Below, piece after piece: positions 35,807 to 47,176 of a DNA stretch of 64,000 nucleotides. The notes beneath the pieces were generated by a model that searched no databases, was not told where the DNA came from, and worked only from the letters and a program-made list of their open reading frames with translations. Position numbers and translations under genes: made by a program. The stretch's first letter is position 1; every line of letters starts with the position of its first letter. The stretch is from Fremontodendron californicum (lineage: Eukaryota; Streptophyta; Magnoliopsida; Malvales; Malvaceae): contig JAULJL010000001.1 in NCBI GenBank assembly GCA_030761205.1, positions 35,845,145 through 35,909,144 of the forward strand, given 5' to 3'.

Positions 35807-36268
35807 TAGAGATGATAATGGATAATAAAAAATTAGATATCCGATGTTATTTAATTTGTTTTTTTGTATTCAAATAATTTTTGAATTTAAATATTAAATT
35901 TATTATCCGTAACAGATTCAGATATAAATTTTGAGATATCTTTTATCCGAATCCATTTTAATTTTGATGCGAATAATGTCGGATATACAAATTTGTTATC
36001 GAATTCACTTTATTTATACGAATAACGAATTCGGATATCCGAATCCAATATGCATTTATATATTTAATTCTTATTTAATTTTATATTTTTATCTTTAAAA
36101 AAAATAATTTAATAAATTCGAATATCTAACAGATATTACTATATAAGTTGGATACGGATTCAAATAGTAATATTTGAATAATAAACGGATTCGAATATTA
36201 GATAAATTATATAAATTTAAATTTATATATTTTAAAAATTATAAATATTTGATCCGCTGTTATCTCTA
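35807..36268. mobile_element. Probable hAT-type MITE
   Basis: Starts TAGAGATGATAATGGATAA and ends with a degenerate complement, GATCCGCTGTTATCTCTA. The interior repeats GGATATCCGAAT / ATTCGGATA phrases in both orientations. Flanks share ATGATC (35799-35805 and 36271-36276), so an 8-bp TSD is only partly supported. Confidence 0.5.
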
Positions 36269-37006
36269 AAATGATCCGAATTTTATTTTCATTTTAAGAA
36301 TCCTTAAACTACATTTGGGAATCATTATAGCGGGTTGCTGTACTAATTCTCCCGAAATTGGTACAGAAAGATGAATCCAAAGGATCATGTCTTCTCCAAA
36401 TCTCTGTCATAAAAAAATTGTGTTAAATGATTCCAATTAATAATGAGATAAACATAATGATATTATTATATATGCAATTTAAATTTAAATTTATCATTTT
36501 TCTTTATTTTGAGAAAGCGAGAATTCCAATATATTTTTAAATCTGATACAATGCCCCGGTTGTGCATTTGATACTTAACATCTCAAATTTTAATTACTTG
36601 ATATATATTTATTGCATCTTTTTAATAGAGTTCAAAAGTCTTTTTCATAATCTCTTTTTTCTCTTCTTTTTTTTTTATTATAAAAAGAGTCAAGGTTTAA
36701 AAATTAAAACTATAGCTTCTGTTTTTGACAATCATATGATAATACAAATACAAGGGTTAATACTGAATACATCAATGAGGAATAAAATAATAAAAAAAAC
36801 GAATTTCTGTATACAAAATTACAAAATTTTAAATAAGAAGAAATAGGCGAAATAGAAGACCAAAATCCCCCCCCCCCCCCCCCCCCCGCGACGAATTCAA
36901 TGGGGGGTCTTAGCCAAAATTTACCTTCACTTGTTCTCACCTTATCATATTGCCTTTGCGATGCTTATTTACATGTTTCTGAACCGGTATATGCCATAAT
37001 TTGGAC
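36269..37006. other. Spacer downstream of VPS45, with a 21-C homopolymer
   Basis: AT-rich intergenic DNA. 36867-36887 is an uninterrupted run of 21 C, unusual in this AT-rich context. The last part is the 3' UTR region of VPS45 (minus strand). No ORF of interest. Confidence 0.5.
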
Positions 37007-40000
37007 TTAAACAACACTGGTGCTGGTTCGAGCTATTCTCTGAGCTTCTTCCAAGTCCTTCAGAAACCTGCATTTTAAGCCAAAACAATAAATTTAAGAA
37101 GAGCTGGGTTAGGCGAAGTTCGGCAATCGTTAAACCAACATCTACTCTATTTAATTATAAAGCATTTTCATATAATCAATTTAGCACGTAACAACGAAAT
37201 GAGAGAGAGACTTTCTAGTTTCTAATATTAACTCGTTAAAATCAGAAACCAACTACTTGGTACTGGCTCCATAAATCTGTTTTTTATTTTTCATTTTTCA
37301 ACAATTCATATAGGAAAACAAGGACTACATACAGACCACTAGGATACCTGTTTTAGTCTATTTGATATGCATGCATGTATTTTGTATAACAATCAGTGAA
37401 TATCCAAAGCCTACCTCTTACAGTTGAGAACCGCTGTCCCGCCAAGTATAAAACGAATTCCAGAATTGCTGGCATTTTGCTGAGCAACAGAACGCGACTC
37501 CTCGTAAGTAGTTCCACCAACAATGAATATAACTACCTCCTGCGGCCTGTATAGAGATGGAACATGCATCATTGAAAAATGATCACTTTTGATCTTTATA
37601 TAGGTTCTTTCCTCATATAAGTGTTTATCATTAATAACATCATCTTACACAAGGAAGAGTTTTCCTAAATTGTTATGTATCAAAAATGTTCTACCCAAAA
37701 TGAGTATTCTGATAAAGGCTGCTCTCATGCATTCCTGACATCATTTGATGCAACAAGTAATGCTAGTTCTAGGGCTGCAAATGAGCCAAGCCCATGTGCT
37801 TCAGCTCAGTCGGTGTTGCTTGGTTCAGTATGGAACTAGGTTCATTTGTTCAACAAGCCTGAGCTAACCAAACTTGAGCTCAGCTTGTGAGTTTTATGTG
37901 CAAGAATGTACAACACTGTAATAAAGTTCCATTTTTTACTAATGTGCACGCTACGGATCAAAACTGCATTGTCTGCTCAGAATGGGTCTCTCAAATATTT
38001 TTGCATCATCTTTCCTTCTTTTTCGGGAGTTTTACATCATCTTGCAACTAGAAAAAAGAGGTTCTACTACTCATGCTATATCATTAATAGCCTTCATGAT
38101 TTTATGGACTAGCTTTTTCTCTTGAATTGTACTTGCACAAAGTCAGGAGAAGCTGAAAGTCCGGAAGTACATCAAATACCTCCAACTTTCAAAGTTAGCA
38201 GCTACATATGACTCAAATCTTCCAGCATCAACTTCACAAGAGGCCAGCAAAGAACTAAATATGCAAGTTTAAATATCAAGGGGCATCCACTTTAAAGCAT
38301 TAAATTTATTGAAGCCATACGGTTATTCAGTAAACAGAGAGATCAACTGCAAACTTTCCCAACAAAGTAGGAAAACTTTATTATGTAGCAACAAACCTGC
38401 CCTGCTGAAAATGATTTCCAACATATGGGTAGTCCACATCTCTCAGCCGTCCTTTGATTATGCTTTCCATAGTTTGGAAAAGAAGAGGCTGGTGCTGGGT
38501 GTAGACATTCTCAACCCCCTAGTAAGAAAAGTTCGAAAATAATCTATAAGCAAATGAAGAAACAATTTCCAAGCAAATAAGTAAAACCTTTTCCAACAAA
38601 CCTTTAGTCCACGAGCCATGTTGCGAGCAATATTTAGAAAATCACGATTTCCATAAAGATCACCAGTGCGCTTATCAACCCCTGCTTGCTTTAGGAGAAA
38701 TTGGACAAGCTGTTCCACAATTGACAACAAATTAAAACCAGTTTTCTCACATTTAACCACAACAAGAATTGAAGAAAAGCTCTTAACATAATTGCTGACT
38801 GATTCAGCTTCAATGAGTAATGACAGACTGCACTAGCAATAAACAGTTGCAGCTCAAATAGAAAGATAAAATGGTTGAGGATGGTCACCCACAAACAAAT
38901 TTAGAAATGGACATGCATATCTGCACGTGAAAAGACTATAAATAGAATGATGATGACACATGAACTCCAAGCAGAAATATGTGCAAGTTGGTTACGTTAC
39001 CCCAGGCTTGTATTTGGCAGACCGAGATGCCAGTTTGTTAAATAGCTGCATCAATTGGACAGGGCTCTCCTTCTCATAGCGCAAAGCATACAGCATTACT
39101 AGGCGTAGTCGGTCAATATCAGATATGCTTTCATTGTTTAAAAGATTTGTCACTGCCTGCAAAGAAGCATGTAAATCAAGTCGTCAGAGACTGTCAACTG
39201 CACCATGTGTTTACAAGTATCATTCCAATCACAATTTAAAATTTTATTCTGTGATCATCTCCAAAATGTAATAGTTTAAATGGAGTATCATCTATATTCC
39301 ATACCAGTAAACTAAAAAACTACAACCGAATCAAATGATTAAACAAATACTGAGGCCCAATTTGATGTATACGTGGTAAGATAAGGTAGATTTAGCTAAA
39401 TGATGGGTTAATAGAAAAACTTGATGAGCAATAACCGAGGACAAAAAATAGTTGCAGCATAATATTTGTATTGTAAATAAATCATGGTTTCTGTTCCTAT
39501 GTATAGTGTGATTATTTTTATCATAATCAGTTAGATATAAATTTGTTATCTAATTATACACACTATTGATCATCTCCAACAAGAATTCACCAATGTGTAA
39601 ATATAGTCCTGATAACCTATATTTCTTCCGTCTTTGCTCATCCTAATTCCTTTAGACCTCTACTTGGAAAATTAATCTTCTTTTGTTTTATTACTTAGTA
39701 TACAGGCTGCTATTTCCAAATATGTCACGACTGAATAGCTGCTTGTGCAGCATCAGAAATTGAAAATAAACAGGAAAACAGAATAGTAAACCCCATTAAA
39801 GAGGAGCTTGCAACTAGCTTCTTACACCTTTCCAGGCTTTGTGAGTTGGCAGTCTTAATCATACACATAAATAAATAGCATCTAGGTATTTTGGCTACAA
39901 CTAAAATATTATTTCTTCATTCTAAATTTTTTTTTCCAAGAGTGTATCATTTAATATGTGTAAGGGAAAAATTGCTGCTTAGATATTCTTCCATAAACTC

Positions 40001-43000
40001 TTTTGTCACAGCCATGAGCCATGTAGCTCAGTCTTCTCCAACGTGCAAGAATCTTCCCTTTTCTTAAAACAAGAACACTGTAAGAGACAAAAATAAGCTC
40101 ATTTAATCATAGATATTGGACCAACAGTTTCACTTTCAGATATATCCTATACAGCTCATCATCTATCCTTTCAACAGTAGCTTTTATCAATCAATCTCAA
40201 CCCATCTAAGAGGCTTTTCACTTTTAACATCCCTAAACAACAATTGCAACATCCATATGCAGCTCCTAGGATCCAACCCCTTGGTCTAACACCACTTAGT
40301 ATATTTCAGATTCATCCTCCAGTAGTCTTTGCTCTTGATGCTTCTACCTCGAAACACCACTTGTAATAGCATTAAATTTGCAAATATCTTCTTTATCATA
40401 ATGAAGTAAACAAATTGTAATGTGGAACTGATTGATATATTTAGACTCATAAAAAGATATGGAGTTAAAAAATGAAACATAGATAAAACAAACACATGTA
40501 CAATACCTCAAAAGCAGCAACTTGCCCCCCATTGCAAGCCAACTCCTGCTCAGTTTCTGAAACCAACATAAGCTTTCTCTCTTCAACTATCTTGCTCATT
40601 TCTGTTACCAATGTCACATGCTTTGAAACATTCCCATGCATTTTTCTGTACTCAGGGTAATTGTCTACAAATTTGGCCATGTCCTCTGCAGAAATGCAAA
40701 GCATAATAATTTAATGACCTAACTCAGCTACAAGTACTAATAAATCTGAAATACTCAATTTTGTCTCATACGAACCTATTGTCTGAATATTTTGGTTGCT
40801 TTTTGCAACTTGCTGAAAATCATCCACCATTCGCTTGATATTCATTCCGATATCTCCAAAGTTTTCATACATGTTAGCTTTGAAAAAAGCATCTTGCTCT
40901 GACGAAAGCACGACTTCCTGTAAGCATGAGACCACAAAGATAAACAACTGCAATATATTAAAACGAATATGTCTAGCAGAGGAGAAGATGCAATCAACCT
41001 GTTGATCTTTGGGAAGTTTGCCACTGCTTCTCAAATCCACTTTGTTATCCTGAATACCCATCAATTCATGAACCATTGCCTACAAAAAGTAATTCAGTAA
41101 ATGTATGTTCCTACCCATGTGAAAGTAACAAGAGGCATACTTTACCTTTAACAACTGGTTACAAAAAAGTCAGAACTACATGTACCTGATAGGTCCATTG
41201 ATTCAGCAATGGAGTCACCGGATCATCCCTTCTGTCAACTATCAGCAATAACGGAGACATTTCCATCCGTCTGAAGTCAAAAAGACCACTTTCTTGCTGG
41301 TACATTAGTTTCTGTCAGACACACAGAACACAACAAAAAGGAAAAAGAAGAAGAAGAAGAAAATCAGTTCATTTTCATGTCTCCAAAATTTCTGGAACAA
41401 ACTTAAAGCTTCTTATCCATGACAAAACTTTAAAACTATTCTAAAATATGTATATAAACATATATTGAAGGAGTCATGACACAATTAGTTAAGCAAAACC
41501 TTAAACAGTTTTTATTAGTAAAATTCCCAATAATTGGTGGTATAAATGTTTGTAGTAATTACAGTATTGCAATTTTACTTACCGCTGTTTCATGCGCAAT
41601 CCTTTTTGCAATATCAGAGGTCCTTGAATATCTAATAATTGGTCTTCGTTTTAATGCCAAGAAAACCGCACCAATACCATCAACAGCTCGGTCACAGAAG
41701 TGCTGCAAACTAGAAGGGTCCACAACTGCAGGGAGCATGTAATAGTGATTTGAGGGCATGTTCAAAGCAAAGTGGTAAGAATCAACTGCAATGAAGTCTG
41801 CATAAAACTCCTGCAAGATCAAGGCAACAAGTATACAAGGGTAAAAAGGAAAACCTTCAAATTCTGGTGTAAAAGTATAGGGCATCACTGAAATATTCTT
41901 AAAATGTAATTATTAGGCAACAGAAATGTGTGAACAAGACTATGCTATTAAGGAAAACTCAGGTTGTCCCATATAGTGAGGTCAATTGGACGACAAACAT
42001 ATAACATATTCAAGCCAGGATAACAACAACGATTAAATCAACCCTTTCAATTTTGGTAATGCATCATTTATAATTATTGACGTAAAGAAAGTATTCCCCA
42101 TTGATACTTAGATCAAACCACTACTAGAATGGCCTTCTTATGATGTTACAAAGTTAGCATTGTCACACATCGCTGCTCTTAGAAAGCAGAGTCCTCAATG
42201 GGGTGGTTTAAGCACAGTCCTTAAAGATTTTTCAATTAAGCAATGTGCTCTCAAGACTTCAACCTATGCCCTTAGCATCCAGAGATCTCACTGATGCACC
42301 AGAAATGGCTCTCTTTCTGCATCTTATAGTAGATTTGTTACATGATAGTTTACCCAACTATGGATAAATTCTAGACTCAGTAGTTTTGACGATTTTATAG
42401 TTAAAATAAAGAGCCGGATGAAGAACTGCAAACTATACATAACTCCAGTCAAGAAAAACAGCATCAGCGTATTAGATGTACCTGGACTTGCTGGACAACT
42501 TCCTGTTCATCTGAATCGGCTAAAAGATGAATCTGTGTGTCCTTCAACATGTTCGAGAAAACTGCAAAAATCCAATGAGATGAAAAAGTAGGGGTGAGCA
42601 TTCGGCCGAATCGAGTGAAAAAAATTCGGATTAATCGAGTTGACAAGTTCTAGTTTATCAACCAAATTCAATTTGAAATTTTACCAAATTGAGTAAGAAA
42701 AAATTCAAATCGAGTCGAATAAATTTGTTCGAGTTAAAATAAATTTTCAATAATATTTAAGCATGTTAAAACAAATCCTATGACATATTGAAAAGAGTAT
42801 TAGTATTACTAAAAGAGCAGTATTTGTTTTAATAAGAAAATCATTCTTTAATAATTAATTAAATATCAACAAACCAAAAATATCTAGTGATTAGTGACAT
42901 CTTACTTAGGGTGAACATTAGGAACATTAGGTGATAAAAAAATGGTGCAGTGTAACTGTAAACTGAAGAGAGAGAGAAAGCAAAGGAAGTGACAATGAAA

Positions 43001-45284
43001 AGCTAAAAAAGCTGTCTACAATTCAAAAGGAGAAAAAATAAATATATTAAAAAGGAAAAGAAAATGAATGACAAGGATTCGAGCATGAGAGAGGAAGCCT
43101 AACAGCTTTATTTTCTCAAAGCTTTTACGTTACACAGAGAAACAAAAGGGTGGCTGGTGTTAACTGTTAACCGTTAAGGTTAGAGAGTAGAGAAAGTAGA
43201 GAAGAAGAGTTTTGGTCCCAAAAGAGAAGAAGTTTTCACAAAAGAAGTGGTGTTGGGGTGGGTTTTGGTCCCAAACATAGAAGGAGCCTGGACTTCAGTA
43301 TTGAAACACTCACTCATCTCGGCAAGGAGGAGAGGGCATGTTCAAATTATTTGGTTTTTCCGTTAACTCGAATTACATAATTCAAATTCGAGCTAAACTA
43401 TATAACTCAAACTATTTATTCGAGTTGATCCAAACAATTCGAATAAATCGAACTATTTATCCGAAATTTGAATTGGTTTTTCAAATCGAGTCGAATTTTG
43501 CTCACCCCTATGAAAAAGGACTACAAGGAAAACATCTAAGACTGGGCAATAAAACAATTTGCACATTTTTACAGTAAAATCAAATTATAGCCACATCAAA
43601 TTTTGAAAGATACAAAGAACTTACACAAGTGATACTCTCCAAACCTAGGATTGGATAGTTGACGCCGCATATACTGAATATTTTCCGATGTAGGCCGAAG
43701 GAAATAAACTGCCTTGAGATGCGACATAGATTCTTTTGACTTGGAAATGGAGTCTATCAATTCTACCAAAAATACTTCTTTCTGAAGTAGCTCTGATTGT
43801 GAATAAGCAACACTCACAATACTAACCTGTGACTCAGAAAACAGAATAAATTACCCATAATCAAAACCACATTTTCTTTTCCTTCTTAAAGACTCATTTA
43901 TTAGTATTAAGTATTATTTTTATCCATGAAAAAACCCCATATACTAGCAAAAAAAAAAAAATGCAAAATCAAATCTTCAATTCTTATAACAAAACTGGGA
44001 TGCAAACACAACTATTATTTCGTCCAATATAAGAACATAACATCACAGCGTTTGATTGGCAACTCATGTGGATAGTAGTTATAGATGGCCTCAAAGACTT
44101 AAATTGTAAAGTACAACAAGGACTAGAAAAATTACTAAAGACCCCAGCACATATCCAGATATCTATTGAGGTAAAGAGGTCATTTCTCTACCAAATTTCC
44201 CAATATTCTAGTTTTCCTTGTTCCTTGCTGTCATAATCTTGGAAGAGATGCATCTAGGCTTTGTTTGGATTGAGGGAAAGGGAAGGAAGCGGGATACATA
44301 CCCTCATTTTACACCTTCCTTTAATTTCCCTTTTCAACTTTTTTTTTTTTTTTTGAGCAAAGCAAATAATGGGAACTGTAGAATCCCCCTTCCTCTCTTC
44401 TCCTCTCCCTCCATTGCCCCTAGTTCTTAAACTGCTGTTAAGTACAACCAGGACTTCAAACAAGAACGAAAGTCATCTTTTCTCCTTAAGCAGTTCACTA
44501 TCAACAATTTGATATAATCCAAAACCATTACCAGTCGCAAAATGGAGAGATAAAAAAATTTGACAAGCATTATTAAACATGTGTACCATCATAGCAACCA
44601 TGTCTGCTTCCACATTTATATGTGAATCCTAAAAGCCTGCTTTAAAGGATGGAAAGGAGCTCCCTCTCCAACTACTTCATTCTACACAAAATTATTATAT
44701 TCCCTGCTCGAATTATCAAATCTAGACCAGCAAAATCAACAAAAATCATGCAAGAACATTCAAATAACTGCAGTAAGCTTCATCCACCGAGAACTAAAAG
44801 TCGTTTAATCATCAAAAAGCTACACTAAGCCACACCAGCCAATCACTCGCAGACTCCAGGATAAGAACAGATCCTTTCAAGACAAAAAGCAAACCGAAAA
44901 ACCATAACAATAAACTCCCCCTAATTAACTAGCAACAAAAATTCGAGGCCTCGTTGCCAATTAAATGACAAATCTGTTTGTACTAAATTGAAAATGATCA
45001 CTTCAGTTCCTAATTATCTCAAATTTCCTGATTTCTACCCTCAGATCATAACAATTTCCTGCACTACTCTATTTCCAATTAAAGTGACCTTACATTTTGA
45101 ATTAATGATAGAAATGAAAACAATAAAATAAGTTATAATTTATTCGGATAAAATTAAGGTAAATACGGATTAAAATGAACAAAGATTAGATTACCGTTTG
45201 AGAATCAAGAATGAGGACTTTCATGCCGGAGATGCCTTGTAACATCCGATTAACGTAATCCCGTACGGCCGACACCAGCACCAT
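37007..45284 (-). CDS. VPS45: VPS45, Sec1/Munc18-family vacuolar sorting protein (13 exons)
   Basis: Exons on the minus strand: 45195-45284, 43625-43826, 42482-42561, 41583-41810, 41186-41311, 40999-41079, 40776-40917, 40507-40685, 39001-39156, 38602-38709, 38397-38518, 37415-37546, 37007-37067. All introns are GT-AG and the 1707-nt total is in frame, giving 568 aa, about the length of Arabidopsis VPS45. The protein starts MVLVSAVRDYVNRMLQGISG and ends EAQRIARTSTSVV. SM-family hallmarks include LLILDRRDDPVTP-type (here LLLIVDRRDDPVTPLLNQWTY), NQWTYQAMVHELMGI, and the C-terminal EVVIFIVGGTTYEE. SM proteins clasp syntaxin SNARE complexes; VPS45 works with SYP41/42-type Qa-SNAREs at the trans-Golgi network for vacuolar traffic. 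Intron 2 holds a hAT insertion (42589-43510). No defect was seen. Confidence 0.96.
42589..43510. mobile_element. hAT element in VPS45 intron 2, perfect 8-bp TSD
   Basis: The element is 922 bp. It begins TAGGGGTGAGCATTCGG and ends AATTTTGCTCACCCCTA. The direct repeat TGAAAAAG flanks it (42581-42588 and 43511-43518). The arms are rich in TCGAATT / AATTCGA motifs in both orientations. The core (42900-43330) is purine-rich and non-coding. The left boundary lies only 27 bp from exon 3, so the branch-point/polypyrimidine region of the intron is mostly derived from the element's edge and the TSD. Confidence 0.92.
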
Positions 45285-45873
45285 CTTCGGTTTTTCTATA
45301 AACTTAGCCCTTTAAGATCGACGGCTGTGATTGATGATCAGGTAAGAGATGTGATGTTCCCGTGAATTTGGAACGGGTTTTTTTTTTTTTGAGTAAAAGA
45401 CGATCCAGATCTGCTTAAGCGTAGGCCATGGAGGGCAATAGAATTTTTAGAAATCTATATTGCAAGAAGAGAAGAAGGATCCAAACGCAGCGTTTTGCTC
45501 TAGCTTGTGTTGGGTCACTCAAACACAGCGTTTCCCGTTCTATTTCCCTTTCTTTCTTTTTTTGGTGAAAATATGTAAAATGCTTCTAATAACAGAAGAA
45601 AGTGTTAAATATTGATAATTAATATTTGGAAAATAAAAATTCAATTAAATATTTAATTTTCATTATATCAAACACGTTTATTTTTTAAATTAACACTGTT
45701 AATTAAGTAAAAATATCACGTCATGATCACATCATCATAGAAAATAAAAATTTAAAAATAGAAAATATTATAAAAAGAAAAAGGAATATTAAAAATATGC
45801 ATTTTTTTTTAAATTCAAAATTAATATTTTTAATTTTTTTAAAAAATAATAAATAAATAAAGAAAAAGAGAGG
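45285..45873. other. 5' flank of VPS45
   Basis: Contains the minus-strand 5' UTR and presumed promoter (45285-45560), with a pyrimidine/purine-rich leader, then AT-rich DNA up to the MULE terminus. No clear TATA box. Confidence 0.4.
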
Positions 45874-46150
45874 TTTTTTTTATCCAAATATAGCTTAAAA
45901 AAAATTATATATCAAAATATCGTTCTTTTCAGATTAATTCCCAAAATCCGCTTTTTTTTTCTAGCTAGGAAATCGCCATCCCCATGGCGATTTTCCAGCG
46001 TAAAATTTGCAAAAAACACCAAGAAAAATCGCCATGAGAGGTGGCGATTTCCCTTGGTGTTTTATTTATTATTATTTTATTATTTAAATTAAAAAAAAAT
46101 TGTAAATTTATTTTTAAAATTTGTATTTTAATTTTAAAAATTGTGAATTA
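45874..46150 (+). repeat. MULE left TIR with internal hairpins
   Basis: Matches 53151-53426 inverted. It contains two short internal palindromes, GAAATCGCCATCCCCATGGC (pairing with itself around CCCC) and AAATCGCCATGAGAGGTGGC, so the TIR itself can form stem-loops. Confidence 0.85.
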
Positions 46151-46509
46151 AAATACAAATTATTATCTAGGTTTGTTTATTTATTTATTTTAAATATATA
46201 TTAAAAATTTATAATTTTTTAATTTTATAAAAAATAAAATAAAATTTATTATTAAAATTTTATAAAAAATTAAATTTATTTCTTATTAAAATTTAAAAAA
46301 GAAAATTATATTTCTTATTAATTTTTTATATAAAAAATTTTGTTTCTTATTTAAATTTTATATAAATAAAAATTTTGATTTCTTATTTAAATTTTAGATG
46401 TGAGATCTGTAACAAACAGGTATAAAAAATTTTATCTTCGATTGTTTTAATTTTTTTAAAATATATGTACTTAAATTTTTTATTATTTTTTATTATTTAT
46501 TTTAATTTT

Positions 46510-46900
46510 ATGCTGTAGAAAATATTGGAATTGGATTCCTTCTGCAATGGATGGGACTAATGGTTTAGGATTAGGGACAGGTTTCAGCTATTTTTCAGTC
46601 AATCAAATGCTGCAGAAAATATTGGAATTGGATTCCTTCTGCAATGGATGAGACTAATGATTTAGGGTTAGGGACAGGTTTCAACTATTTTTCAGTCAAT
46701 CAAATGCTGCAGAAAATATTGGAATTGAATTCCTTCTGCAATGGATGGGACTAATGATTTAGGGTTAGGGATAGGTTTTAGCTATTTTTCAGTCAATCAA
46801 ATGCTGCAAAAAATATTGGAATTGGATTCCTTCTGCAATGGATAGGACTATTGGACAGTCCGGTACAAAGGATGGGATTTATCATCAGTTTTTGCATTGA
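46510..46900 (+). repeat. 97-bp tandem repeat upstream of the transposase
   Basis: Nearly four units starting at 46510, 46607, 46704 and 46801. Each has ATGCTGCAGAAAATATTGGA, TTGGATTCCTTCTGCAATGG and TTTTTCAGTCAATCAA. It lies in the promoter/leader region of the transposase gene and may influence its transcription. Confidence 0.9.
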
Positions 46901-47176
46901 ATGAGTTATCAGTTTTTCAGTCAAATAACCCTAGCCAGAAAATGAGAATCAGATTTCATCCTACAAAATATGGGATTTGTCATCCGGTACAATATAATGA
47001 ACCATTATAAATTCATAATACTGATGAAGGTTTACAATACCCCCTACAGCAGTTTTTCAATCAGATTTTTTCTGAGTGCTAATACCTCCTCATTCTCATC
47101 CTTCTATATTTCGTCTTTCTTTTGCCGAGTGATAATACCTCCATTCTCATCCTTCTTAGTTTCATTACTACACAAC

